DNA from: Lanius collurio
Lineage: Eukaryota > Chordata > Aves > Passeriformes > Laniidae
Length of the DNA stretch: 64,000 nt
Direction: 5' to 3'
Assembly: GCA_020086605.1 (NCBI GenBank)
Contig: JACBWW010000016.1
Span: 18,561,096-18,625,095, forward strand
Part shown: in pieces, positions 1 through 11,939 of the stretch
Numbering within the stretch: position 1 is the first letter of the stretch
Layout of the letters: each line of letters starts with the position of its first letter
Made by a program: the position numbers and the translations under genes
Notes under the pieces: model-generated
The model's input: only the letters and a program-made list of their open reading frames with translations
Databases searched by the model: none
What the model was told of the DNA's origin: nothing

Positions 1-2112
1 GAGAAAGCTAACTGCTGCTGTGATGTGATAGAGGCAGTGTGCATAAAGGCAGTTCCTGTTCAAGAGTGAGATGAGAGACAACAGCAAATACAGCTGATGG
101 AATAGACTTTGTTGCCTCATCATAAGTGGCACCAGCCTCAGTCTGTCAGTCGTTTATCAAGGCTGTTACATGCACTGCAGTTTTGAAGGAAAAGCAACAA
201 GTTGCCTCTATGGCTTCTTGGGAATGTCCTCCCTAGCATGGTGGCAATACATTGAAAACCTGTGCTAATGAAAGTCCTGTGCCACTAAATATGAGGAAAG
301 GTGCAGATGGGATGTTAAAAGTCAGAAAACTGTTTAAATTAACACAACAAAGGAAGGCACTAAGTGAACACAAGGAGAAGGGCTACATTTAAAAAGTATA
401 TGCTAAGAGAATAGTTGTGTCTGTCAGACTGCTGCCCACAGGGCTGGTAGTTCTCTTCCATTCTAGGACAGGTTTGAAGGTTCAGTTTCAAGCCATTGTT
501 TTTCCTGTACCTTTTAGTAACCACAAAACTATGCATGCATTGCACTCTTCACCCAAATGTCTTCCCCACAACATCAACTCCCTTTAGTAAAATTGTATAC
601 AGGTTGCCGTGGTAATCAGTCTCCAGATCCCATTCTGGGTCTCAAAATAAATGGGAAAAACTATGGACATATCATAACATTTTCTGGCTCACCCAAGAGC
701 CTGAAAGAAATCCTGAAACAAAGGGAAAAGCAACATTTTATCACTCTTGGCAGAGAGAACTCCAGTTGTACAATAGCTTTTATGCCAGTGTGATAAAGAA
801 GGGAGCAAGAGACAAGGAAAATGGCTAGTCTGTCACAAACACATCTGCTGGAGATGCAGAAAACCTTCTGGAGCAGATGGTCTTGAAAGCTTCTCACTGC
901 ATTTTGCACAAGCCTCAAAACTCTCAGCTGCTCTGTTACATTCATATCATTTATAGGAAATATAAAATATGAAACATTGAACGTTTTGTTTTAACTAATT
1001 AATATGTTTTTTCATCCCATACTTAAATAAGCTTAACCACCCACCCTGTAGTGTGTGGTAAAATTCAGGCTCTGCTGTGCTATGCAGATGCAAACGTTTG
1101 CAGCCATGTTGATGGATGTCTCTCCAGATAGTTTTCAAGAGCAGTGTCTAGACTTGAAGAGTGAGCACAGTGCACTTCTGACTCTGTCAGGGTAATCTCA
1201 GCATTTCATAGAGCCTCTCTTGTCTCTTCAAGGGGACAGCAGGACAGTCAGCAAATATCCTTTCTTCTTCTGTAACTCTGTACAGGACTTTAGATCAAAG
1301 GTTGTACAGGAAAAAAAAAGGTTGTATAGGAAAAGGGAGGAAGGTGTCTGAAAGCTGTTGGGAACCACCTCTTCCATTCAGTTGTCAAATTTCCAGCTCT
1401 TTGTCACACTTTATCTTTGTGCTTATGTCTGTTCAGTGAATTCTTTCTCTTTCTTTTTGCTATTTTTATGCTGCTTCAGAGGATGAGGACAAAGCTAAGC
1501 TGAGTCATTGACAGCTAAGAGAAGAAATTGTATTTCCATCAATATCTGTACGGTCCACAAAGCATAAAAATTCGATGTGTTTTGAGAACAATCAGGAGTT
1601 CCAAGGAATCTGCACTACAGATCCTTACAAACCTGAGCATGTGGATCTGTATAATTTATTAGAAAAGCTTTGAAATACCGTAAAGAAATAGCACTTCCCT
1701 GAGAGGAAAACTTTGTCCTGCAAAGAGCAAAGATAAAACACACCTCATTGGCAGTCCTCTAATGGTTTAAGAATTCAACTTCAATAGCAGATAAATGTCT
1801 TAGTACATCTAAAAAACATCACTGAACTCAGAAAGAAACCAGACTTTTCAGGGTGCAGTTTATTCCACCCAAAATAGCTCAGGGAAGTCACTGCTATAAG
1901 TGCTCATTTCACCTTGCGGAAAATGTGCAATCAAGTATCTTCCATTTTTGGTGTTTTACTCTAGCTCTCTGCAGCTTATTCTCAGTGTTTGTCAACACTG
2001 AGTATTTAAATAAAATACAAGTCTGAATTAGCTTTTTAGATGAAGAGAGCAATGGAGATGTTTTGATAACCTGACTACTGAGCAATTATAATCTTTGTTT
2101 CAGTCAGTCCTT

Positions 2113-2128
2113 AAAAAAAAAAAAAAAA
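2113..2128. repeat. Poly-A tract (A16)
   Basis: Sixteen consecutive A residues. A 9-bp direct repeat (GACATTCAT) follows at 2131-2139 and 2145-2153. The tract could be the tail of a decayed retrocopy on the plus strand, but the upstream sequence shows no AATAAA signal or recognisable coding remnant, so I call only the homopolymer. Confidence 0.9.
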
Positions 2129-5100
2129 GGGACATTCATTGAATGACATTCATCACAAAGGAACTAATTTTAACTAAGATCTGCACACCCACAGCCACAT
2201 GCAGTAGATGTGGCTTCCTGCCTTGAAATCAAAGAGATTGCTCCACTGTAATTAGGGACAACTAGGAAGAGTGGTTGTCCTTGGTGGTTTATGCAGCAGT
2301 CTTGAGTCCTTGTCTTTCTGTTCCCTGTGGAAATCTGATGGTCATCAACAGGACTGAGAGGTCTGAGTGTCACCTGAGCTTTCTCACTTGTAGCAATCTT
2401 TAGAAATCAACATCTCTGTGCCATTTAAACCAGCCAGCATTCTTGTCCCAAAGGTTGATGAACAAAATATTCTCACAGTTTCTCTCATCATAATATATTT
2501 ACTAATGTATTCTCCGTGGTTGATTTTCTGTCATGCAAAAACTGCACAGGGAAGAGCTATGGACAAAAGACCTGCTTTTTTAAGTCATTCCCCATAAGGG
2601 GAAGCCTGGTGATCCTTTCCAAACAGCAGCTGGGAAAGCAGGGCCAGAAAATGGCTGTAACGTTCCTGCTAGCTGAGAGCAGGGCTTGTCCTCTCTGACT
2701 CCTTAATTCCAGCCTGCCAGAGTAATAATACAGAGAAATGTCTTATTCCAGAAGCTGCTCATGCATTTAATGAGAAGCAACCACAGTCCCAGTAGCCAGT
2801 ACTGCCTTCCTTAAGGTGATACCCTGGCAGGTTTCCCACAGTAGTTCAGTAGCTTGGCAATTTCTTTTCTAAATTTACAAGCAATCTCCTGTTACATAGT
2901 GGGGCCAGCTTCTGGGATATCAAGTGGTTTTTCAGGTGTTGTATTACAGGGGGCTGGAAGCTTTTATTCACCAGGCAGTGTACGTAACCAGTGTATGTTC
3001 AGGTGACTGTGTCTCCAGTGTTTCTGCTCTAACTCGTTGCTCAGATTTGCATCTTCCCTTGTCCCTGTCTCTACTTCTGGATCCCATCTATTAAAAAATA
3101 AAGACTGTTTGAGGAAGAATAAGGCTTAGCTCAAAGAAGTGATGTCTTGCTTAATCACAAGTCCCATAAGTACCTCAAAGGGACAGTGTTGCAGAAGATT
3201 TTAACACTGGTGGCACATCCAAGTTCCAGTTTATGACAAGGAAACTCAAAGTGTAAATGTAGTTCACAGGACTGCAGATCAGTGACTGGTCCAGGGTGAT
3301 GAAGAGATTCTGGCTCTAAAATGTTTAGGATTGTTCTTGTGTTGTTAGTATCTGTCTAACTGCTTAGTTGAATTAAACAAAACATCTGAAAATGATCACT
3401 CCCCCCCCAAAGTCACTGTTTCATAAAGGAAGACTCTGACTTACCAAAGATTATAATATATACACATGTGTTTTATCTCTGCAAGATGTTTTCAAGAGGT
3501 TGAATAAGCCAGTCTATGTGCTGACATGAACTGTAAGCAGAAGATCAGCTTGAAATATTAGGCCAATAATATGGATAATATACATCCAGTTGCACTGCAA
3601 TCCATCTCATTAGGTTACTCGGGTCGTGGTTTTGCCAGCTGAAGTTAAAAGTGCAACATCTGGGATAATCCCACATTTCACATGTTCTTGCTTTGTTTTC
3701 TCAGTGCTTTGGAGTTATTTGTAACCCCAAACATTAAAGAAGCTCTGCCACCACTGTCTTTGAGAGGAAGACATTAACTGGGCTTTTTCCCAACTTGGTC
3801 ATTCCAGTGCTATCTAAGGGTCAAGAACAGCTGTGGAAAGAAAGCTCTCCCTCAAGCTCTGCATCTATATGGGTGGCAGATTCCTCTGTGAGGGTCAGTG
3901 GCTATCTCAGCCTGTGCTTTGTATTTACCAAGTCATTGTTTAGAAGAAGACCATTTCTTTCAAAGGCCAGATCATTTAAAGACCTGTCAGGGTTCCATTC
4001 CCCAGGTGCTGCTCACTGTTCCTAATGTCCTGCTTTTGTTCTGCTACAATTGTGCAGGGTGAATTCTGTGCCCCTATGCTATCCTCCTTCCAGTTTATAG
4101 GAAAGATCAGATAAATCAGTATAAGACTGGACTTCATTCTTGGGAACTCTTGAAGATAAGCCTAATTGTGCACTATGTTGTTGTTTTTGGTTTTTTTCAC
4201 ATGAGTTCATGATAGCAGGCCTGTGAAATAGTTCATGACCTGGCATCCACATTCAGTATATCTATAGTCCTGAAAAAAATGAAGTGTTATACCCATGACC
4301 TCTAACATAGTAGATAATTCAGATAAAACTTGTAGTGAACACAAAAATCTCATTTGTCATAGTTCTGGCACAGACTCCGTAGCAGCAGAGAGACTGATGG
4401 GTACAACATGAGCACATTTAAAATCTAATAAATCGTAGCAAGGAAATAGTTGAGTCATGTGTAATTTCCCCCCCACTTTACTGTCGGGAACAGTCTTTAT
4501 TTCTTAAGCATATCTTGTTAATGTGATGTTCAGCAACTGGTTGGAGAAGGGATTTTTAGCTTGACCAGAAAAGCAAGGAGCATTGTAGCATCTTTCCTTG
4601 GGTTGCCACTGCTTAAGATTTTCAGTTACTCTTGTTTTCCAGCAAAGCTCCCTACAGAAATGGACAAGGTATTTTTGACAGAACTATAGGCTATTTGCAG
4701 CCACTTAATGGTTGTTGGTTTGCAATCAACATTGAGCTGATTGAATTAGAGGTATGATTATTCCCCGAATGGATTTAATGTAAAGCTTGTGTGGACAAGT
4801 TTACATAAATAAATTTCTCGTAATGCCAATCCTAAATGGTTAGGAGAACATTTCAAATCAATAAAAGTAATTTTTAATTTAACCAAGTACTCATAATAGG
4901 TGATTTTCTGCTCATTTAAAAAGTCAGCTTAAGAACTTGAATAAAGTTCAAGGAGTTCCTGTGTGGACAGGTTTCATTCAAGGCAGGGAGGAAGCATTAA
5001 CTGCTGGATAATACACAAAACCATTTGCTTCTGACGTCACCACAAAGAAGAGATTTGGAACAACCAAGACATTTTCTACCATCACCAGTCTGAAATATTA

Positions 5101-7242
5101 ATCTCATTAAAATCCACTGATTCTTCTATTAAGATTTCTGTCCTGAATGTTTTGGGACACATGCAAACAGAGCAGCTACTGGGAAAGTCACTCCACAATA
5201 ACTCAACAAGCTTCTCCAGCTTCTCAGTCAGGGCTTTTGCTGGATTTTTTGTCTGTAGATAGGTCTGACAGTCAAACTGAGAGGGGGGTCTCTCCTCAGC
5301 TTGGACTATATAATCTGTTCTTAGTGAGCATCTTTAGATCCTTCCCTTGCTGAGACAGTTGTATTTCAGTACGTTACATGAACAGACTGGGAAGCAAAAG
5401 AGTTGTCTGGAACTTCATGAGAAAATATTTTACTTGAAGGAGTCTCCTAGGTCAGTTTTAGAAATTCAGGAGAAGCTATTGATTGAATCTTGCTAGCTTC
5501 ATAACTCAGTGGAGAGTAACCACTGATACTGCAGGAGCAGAAGGATCCAGCATTGAGTCTTTGCTGTGATGCCTCATGTACCACAAATGACCCCAGACCC
5601 TGAGCAGCCACTGCTTTTCAGGTACCTGGATAATGTGGGACATGCCTGGGTAGGCCCAAGCATGGGAAGACAACAGATCTGTCCAGAGCCACAAACAAGG
5701 CCAGAAGAAAGGTTTGAACTGTAACTCAATAAATTCCTGCCTCAGTAGAAGAGTCCCTTGAAATGATGCTCTCATTCCCAAGCACCATGAAGCAGCATGG
5801 ACCATTCATGCCCTGTCATAGGCAGACAGGGGTAAGGAATGAACACACCAAGGATTCCTCAGTGGTAAAACTGACCTAAGGTAAAAGTATGTTAAAAGAG
5901 TGTGTGTTATTGGTGTTGGTGTGTCTCAGCACTTGTGTCATCCATGGGTTGGATAGCAGGAGGAACCTTTTATTCCTTTGGACACAGTAATACTTGGGAA
6001 TCCTGTATGGGCATGAAGGAGTCATCAATGTTATTCAACAAGTAAAACAAGATCATTATAGGCATTATTTTTATGTGTGCAAGGAGGATGTTATGTAGCA
6101 GTTGCTCATGAAGCCCCATCTCCAATGGCAAAGGTGGATCAAGGAAAGCCCTAGGCCTGTCCATCTGTCCATCACTCAGAATTAATGGAAGTGCAGACAT
6201 CATGGGCTGGGCAATTCTTTCCCCTCAGTCTCTTGCAGCAGAGGTCTGAGAGCAGAGGTCACTTTTTGGTTAATAGCTGTGGATGGATTTCTCTTCCCTG
6301 AGTTTGTCCAGCCCCTTTCTGTATCTGTCTGTGTTTACATCAGATTCCTTCTGCTCCAGTCTGGGCTTCTGTCCTGTCCCTGATGATGAATTCTCTGGTG
6401 CTGCATCACCCTCCTCTTCTGCAGGACCATGAAGTTTCATTTCTCTGTGCTGCCACAATGGCATAAGCCTTGAAGGAAAAAATCCATGATTTTTAAAAAG
6501 GGAAGAGGAAGAGCAAGAGACTTGAACTGGAGAAACAATGATATGATTTAACAACCAGCAGCTTTTCCCTATTTAGCATCCCAAAATTTTAGGAGTAGAT
6601 GAAAACCACAGCATGCAGGTGATCAAATGGGGTCCTTTGCCTCCTAAATCAATGTAGGGAAGAAGGACTAGCTCGCATTTGTCACGCTCGCCAATTTGGT
6701 TGAAGTGGAATTTGAACCACGCTGCTGGAGATATTGGACAATTTTCTTTCATCTGGTTGTGGGTCGTGTCACATGGTCACCATATGTGTTGTTCCCCAGC
6801 ATGCACACACACACCTCTCACTCTGCACAGCTGTCAAAACAAACATCAGCTGCCTTTTTTCAATCCAGGAGAGTTTCAGCTCTGGAAGCAGTGGAAACCC
6901 CTTTTCTAACAGGATTTCACATTGCAGATTATCTTTAATCCAATTCATCTCTGACTGATACGCTTTTTGGAAGCCTGTGACCCATCTGCAGAGTTTGCTA
7001 GATGGAAACTTCTGTCAGCTGTTCTGAAGCTGCTTTCTCTGCTGGGCTGTAATAACAAGGAAAATCCTGTCATGATCTTCCTCAACCATTGAAGGGCTTT
7101 GTTGTGGTCATGAACAAATCTGAATTTATAGCTAGAGCATTAGGTTGTATACAAGGAATAGATTTTACTGGACCTGTTGAAGTCTTGCATATTAAATTGG
7201 GCTCTTCTCAGTTCTCTAGAAATGAATGCCAGAAAAGTACTT

Positions 7243-7258
7243 TTGTTGTTGTTGTTGT
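7243..7258. repeat. (TTG)n microsatellite
   Basis: About five TTG units sit in a T-rich context. This is a short simple repeat with no evident function. Confidence 0.8.
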
Positions 7259-7544
7259 TTTTAAATTAGTGCTTAGCCTTAGGATTGCACCAAAGACCCA
7301 GAAAGCCCAAGGCAAAATGTTCTGTCACAATGCAAAGAAATGGAGATCTTTCTAATCCCTCAGGAAGAGGAGCCAGTCACAAACGGCTGTCTTGTCCTAG
7401 CATCTCTAGGAAAGGGATCAGTGCCACAACACAGCACTGAGAGAAGGGCTGGAATGGTGGAGAATGCTGTTCTGATTCAGGCCACTATGGGATATAAAAT
7501 GCAACAAATAACAAATGCTTTAGGGTTTTTTCTTTCCTTCTTAC

Positions 7545-7560
7545 TTTTTTTTTTTTTTTT
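7545..7560. repeat. Poly-T tract (T16)
   Basis: Sixteen T residues are preceded by a pyrimidine-rich TTCTTTCCTTCTTAC-like run. The tract ends directly at a GAG, so it could serve as the polypyrimidine tract of a plus-strand splice acceptor. Alternatively it is the poly-A tail of a minus-strand retrocopy. The two readings give opposite meanings to the next 100 bases. Confidence 0.9.
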
Positions 7561-7563
7561 GAG

Positions 7564-7668
7564 GGTACAACCAGCAACCCCGAAAAGAAACCTGACCCAA
7601 AAAGTGAAAAATATCCTGGCTGGAAGTTTCCAGTCATGTTGCAGTCGGAGCCTGGGCTGATGGATGAG
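7564..7668 (+). other. Candidate coding exon (unrecognised), speculative
   Basis: This is a 105-bp segment, exactly 35 codons, flanked by a T16 tract plus AG at 7562-7563 and by a good donor, GAG then GTAAGA, at 7669. The frame starting at 7564 is open throughout and stays in phase 0 on both sides. The predicted peptide is hydrophilic and Lys/Pro/Glu-rich in its first half (includes NPEKKPDPKSEK), then has a PGWKFPVM-like stretch and an acidic end (LMDE). I do not recognise the protein and no partner exon was found. Borders and frame are seen; calling it an exon is inference, since AG-to-GT pairs with open frames occur often by chance. A minus-strand retrocopy tail would also explain the poly-T. 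Confidence 0.25.
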
Positions 7669-7720
7669 GTAAGATGCCCTTGGGCAGGAACAGAAGTGAT
7701 CTGTGCTGTTGCACAGTGGC

Positions 7721-7767
7721 CACAGCAACTCTGCTTATAGCCCACAGCAACTCTGCTTATAGCCCAC
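7721..7767. repeat. 22-bp tandem duplication, two copies
   Basis: A 22-bp unit beginning CACAGCAACTCTGC is present twice, at 7721-7742 and 7743-7764, with no differences, plus a 3-bp partial third copy. Perfect identity suggests a recent slippage or tandem duplication. The lengths of nearby open frames are affected by it. Confidence 0.95.
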
Positions 7768-9420
7768 TGGCTGAGCTCAGGGGCAATGTTTCTTTGCTTC
7801 ATTCCTTACTGGTGTTCCCAGACTGGGGACAGGATTCCTCCTACCTTCAGTGGGCCTGTGAGTAAAACCACAGCAGCTGTGGGAGTGCTGGGGAAGGAAG
7901 CAGTGCCAGTAAATGACACATTTCTCTCTGCCTGATACCCCACCTCCTGTTTTCCAACAGGGTATTCAAGTAGGAGGCAGGGAAGGCAGAAGCATTTGGC
8001 CTGAGATGCCACAGTCTCAAATCTTCTAAAAGGACAGAATTTCCTTTATGTTTTTTTATCCCTGCTGCTGTTTAACACTGACTGTTCCTTCTTTAGCCAC
8101 ATTAGCCATGCAAACACCCTTGCTTCCAAATGCTTGCTTTACAGCCATGTTTTTATGCCACCCTTATGACCACAAAATTTTAGATTTCTGGTGGTAGAGA
8201 TGGTTTGTGTCTCTGACATTGTTCATTCTCTTCATCTTCTCACGGAGATGAATTATCTGAGAGCAGTGGACTCCTTGTTTTGGTAAGGTTTTATTAAAAT
8301 GATGTATGGAGTTTGTGTGCGCAGGAGGGTATATTATATATGTGTGCTGATTTATGTTTGCTTTAGAAAAGGCCCCCCAATTCAAAACCACCCAAAACTG
8401 CTGACTTCCAAAAAAGAGCGTGTAATCGATGGATTTCCTTGGGTTTTGGAAGAGATGAGGAGTGGGGGTCCTTGGCATCAGCACTGAACTCATGCTGCTG
8501 GATTTCTGGATTTTGTATTGCTACTTCTGTTTGTCTAAAAGGGAAGCCCACAAACCTCAGAGGAGCTCTAGGACTGAGCAAGTTGCTTTACAAACCCATC
8601 CCAAGCAGAGATAACTGTGCCCAGATGAGCTGGAAACATGATAGTGACATCTACCTTTTTACTGGTTAATAATATCTTGACTTCAGAGATTTTCTTGCAA
8701 GCCACAATCATATTTCCACTTAAATTTTTGTTTTCATTAGAATTACATAAGATAGCAATGGGTAAAAACTGTGAAAATTTTAAAATGAAAATGTGTTTTG
8801 AAAAAAGTTCTTCCATAGAAAACAAATACTGGAAAATATAAACAATAACAGAGAGAGTAATGGCATAAGGGAATTCAGTATTTTATTGCAAAACTGTGCT
8901 AACAACCTAAAAAGTCAATTTTTAACAACCACAATATTTAGACTTCAAGAGACAGTCTTGGTGTGATTATTTATCTTGCTTCTTACAATCTCAGGGACTA
9001 TGGGAGTCTTCCAGAGGGTAAAAGTTTCCCCTATAGAGTAAATCAAAGGCAAGGCAGGCAGTTCCATTTGTACAGGAGGAGCAGAAGCTCAGAGACATTA
9101 AAGGTGAGACATCTGAAAGTGCTCAAACAATGCCCCCTTTGAAATATTCTTTGACACCACCAGAGTTAGGACAAGTAACAAGTTTCTTTCTTTGAAGAAA
9201 CCACTTAAAAAGCTTTCCAAAATCTGCCAGTAATTTGAACCTCTTCTGCCCCTATCTCAGAGTACAGAATCTGTCCCTTCCCTCTCTGGCAGCGTCAGCG
9301 AGGCAGGAGCTACTTCCCCTGTCCCATTCCCAAGGCCATGGCCCACAGCACCACACTGTGTGCAGGTACTGCCTTGTAACAAGCCCAGTAAGGTGATTTT
9401 CAGAGCAAGGTTTAGGCTCC
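7768..9420. other. Non-genic stretch
   Basis: No gene or named repeat is seen. Overlapping short frames occur on both strands, none with recognisable content. The bases near 9060-9130 (GAAGCTCAGAGACATTAAAG) faintly recall the reverse complement of MIR, but the match is too weak to call. Confidence 0.65.
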
Positions 9421-9429
9421 TCAGGCCAG

Positions 9430-9680
9430 CAGATGTGTTATCCTTTTGCAGCATCGGGCAGCAGGAGCCTCCAGGGTGGTGGCTGGAGGATGGTGGGGCG
9501 GGGCCCTGGTGACACAGGGGCCTCCAGCTGGCAGCAGTTCAGAACCAACATATTTGGCTTTTGTGTAATTACCCCTTCGTTCCGGGGATATCTCAACGCT
9601 GGAATGACATGGGAAGCCTTCTTCCCCTGGCTGCCTCCCTCCCCCAGCCCATCTGAGGAGGGCTTCACATTCTTTGGTTG
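9430..9680. other. GC-richer patch, no gene called
   Basis: The patch is locally G/C-rich, with a few CpGs and open frames of 107 codons (plus) and 124 codons (minus) over the same bases. Double-strand openness is expected where stop codons are depleted by GC content, and neither translation shows a domain. It includes TAATTA next to a CpG-bearing TTCGTTCCGGGG run near 9566-9586. It could be part of a conserved non-coding element. Confidence 0.4.
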
Positions 9681-10929
9681 CTACAGTGCTGTGTGGATGT
9701 GTGTGTGCAGATATTTCTGTGCTAACAGATATGCTGGGAAGGGAACCTCCTGTTAAGTTAAAATGCAACTGGGAGAGGCTTCCCTGCAAGATCACATATG
9801 TTTTCCTTAAGATAAGGCTTTAGAAGGATAATATTCCCCACAAAAAGATTTTTCAGCTCCCATGACACCTGAAGCAAACAAACGTCTTGTGGCCCAGCAT
9901 TGATAGATGCAACATTAAAAGCAATTTGATATCCTCTCCAAGGCTAAAAGGCAAGAGCCTTCTCACATGCTGTACTGAGAGACTCGTGATGAAGGAGTTT
10001 TCTTCTTCCAGCCCTGGGATTTGTTCTGCTGTCCTCCATTAATGTAAGTTTGCTGATGTGGAGGCAGTTGCACCACTGACAACATGAAGAGAATGAAGCT
10101 TTCTGTTGTGACAAGACCTGGAGGAATGGGAGATAAAAAATGTTCCCTGAAAGAATTGAAAATTTCCTTCAGACACAGAGAAATCACTTCCATGTCAACC
10201 TTCTTCTCCTTTTCTCCTCATTGAATGTTCGTAGTTCCCCACATCTGTTTATCTGCTGTCTTCATCTTAGCATCTCAGCCACTCCTCGATCCCAGGCCTG
10301 ACTTGTTTCTCCTCTGTGGGAGAAGAGCCTCACACACAGATTCTTCTCTGTGCTCATATCACTACTGCATTTGTAGATGTGGTCTCATGCCAATTCATTT
10401 GTTTCCATGGACATATGAAATGTCTGGAAATGGCCTTCACTCCTAAAGCTTTATCTGTGTAGTCTGCTGCCTAGACTGCTCTTGTTTCTATCACCGTGAA
10501 GAACTTTTGTTCTGCTTTCCCTGAGCTTTCCAGTCCCTGGAAGTCACAGTGGCCCTTTTTTTCTTGGTTAGCTAGTCTCAAAGGATCATTGAGCACGATC
10601 AGTTCTCTCAGACAGCCTCCACAACCCTTCCTGCATTGCAGGATCTGGCCAAAGCACCATTCCTGGGTGAAGGAGCATCTCTGTTTTAATTAAATGTTTG
10701 ATTAAATAATGGAACTCCTTGCTATGTGATCCCATAGAAGTGAAAGGTTTGTATAAGCGCAAAAAATTTGGGCAAAATTCATGGAAGAAAAATCCTCCAA
10801 GTCCTTTTAAATCCAAAGACATTATCACTGGCTCCAGAAACACCTGGACTTATGATTTCTGATATTTGGAGAAATGTTTTAGAAAATCAGGACTGTCTTT
10901 GTTTTGTTCCATGACTACCTGGTAGCTCT

Positions 10930-11760
10930 CTGTACATGGATGCCCAGGGTGAAACACGTATTGGTAGATTGGCATCAGGCCTGAGCAGCTCCAGGTGCGA
11001 TATCCACTCGCAGCTCCGTTTGCAATTAACCTGCCTAAATCCAGCTCTTCCTCTCTTTACCTCACTGACTTTCAGTCTCATCTATCAGTGCGTTGCAAGA
11101 ATCTTTTTTGCCTCCTTCCAGCTTTCTCCTTCTGCTTTTCTTCTTTCCTTTCCACTCAATCTCTCCCCCACATCGTGCTTAATAGTTGGGGGAGAAAACG
11201 CTTCCTTATCATGTAAATCTGCAAAACCTCTTAGGGTTCAAGACAATTTACATCACAGAGGCCGCGCACCTTAAAGCAATCCCGACCCCTCCGGGGAGAG
11301 CTCCCAGAGGAAGTTACTCATTTTGTGCTTCAGTCAGTTTGCCCAATGATTTCACATTTCAATCCACAGTTTGCTATCCTCTCCTTTGGAAACGCTGATG
11401 AAAATCTTGTGGAGTTCAGTTTGGGGTTTCTGGATTGTAGTCCCTGCAGGTGACTTTTACTTTTCAGGCTGTTTGGCTACTCCTTTTCCCCGGGGGCCCT
11501 ATTCCTGCCTCCCCAGCAGCCAGTTGTGCAACACAGGGTGCAGTGATTTACAGTCTGCCTTTGCACTGACTCATTCAGGGCTTGATTCAGGGCCGACGTG
11601 CAGGACACTCCTCGTTGTTTGCCAGGCAAGCCAATCCTTTCCTACAGTTGCAATGCCGCCGAGGGAAGGCTGATAAAAATCACTGCATTGTTCTTCCCTG
11701 GGATCCCCTAAGGACAATGTGTCGGGGAGGAGCTTCCGAAGGTATCTTTTACTCGTGAGC
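10930..11760. promoter_or_regulatory. CpG-retaining segment, candidate regulatory element
   Basis: CpG dinucleotides are scarce in most of the window but frequent here. Examples are GTGCGATATCC and CTCGCAGCTCCG near 11.0 kb, GGCCGCGCACC near 11262, CCCGACCCCTCCGGGG near 11281, CCCCGGGGG near 11489, GGGCCGACGTG near 11590, GCCGCCGAGG near 11655, and GTGTCGGGG and TTCCGAAGG near 11720-11740. I count roughly twenty in 830 bp. Retained CpGs outside a coding gene suggest selection or an unmethylated element, although this is well short of a CpG island. TGCCAGGCAAGCCAAT near 11620 resembles a degenerate NFI palindrome, and GCTGATAAAAAT near 11669 carries a GATA core. Function is inference. Confidence 0.35.
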
Positions 11761-11829
11761 AAAGCATCTAAAAGAAAAGAGCCATGGAAGCCTCTGCCTA
11801 AAGCTCAAATTGAAGTTGCTTCTATCCTG

Positions 11830-11859
11830 TTTTTTTTTTTGTTTTTTTTTTTTTTTTTT
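11830..11859. repeat. Interrupted poly-T tract (T11-G-T18)
   Basis: T11, one G, then T18. It sits just after the CpG-retaining segment. It could be a minus-strand retroelement tail, but no recognisable element body lies on the right-hand side. Confidence 0.9.
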
Positions 11860-11939
11860 GGAGGCAATGAACTGTTTGCTTTTGATTTCTTGCTGTTCAC
11901 AATACTAGGGGATGAGGAGAGAGTCACTTAAATGTACAC

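Larger units (their letters stand above)
1..7540. other. Non-genic stretch, 5' part of window
   Basis: No convincing gene is visible. Open frames are all under about 100 codons, overlap on both strands and lack recognisable domains. The longest, a 99-codon minus-strand frame near 5.5-5.8 kb, is hydrophobic and tryptophan-rich but matches no family I know. The sequence is AT-rich and CpG-poor. Minor contents are a poly-A tract near 2.1 kb, C8 near 3.4 kb, a short CA run near 6.8 kb and a (TTG)n run near 7.25 kb. No CR1 tail was recognised. Calling it intergenic or intronic is inference. Confidence 0.7.

Noticed and set aside
3238..3310. GGAAACTCAAAGTGTAAATG and following bases as a MIR relic
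   Set aside because: Only the first block resembles MIR. The core does not follow.
9079..9125. GAAGCTCAGAGACATTAAAGG as a MIR relic
   Set aside because: A single short block with no flanking support.
9421..9795. 124-codon minus and 107-codon plus frames over the same bases
   Set aside because: Simultaneous openness on both strands reflects local GC content. No domain is seen in either.
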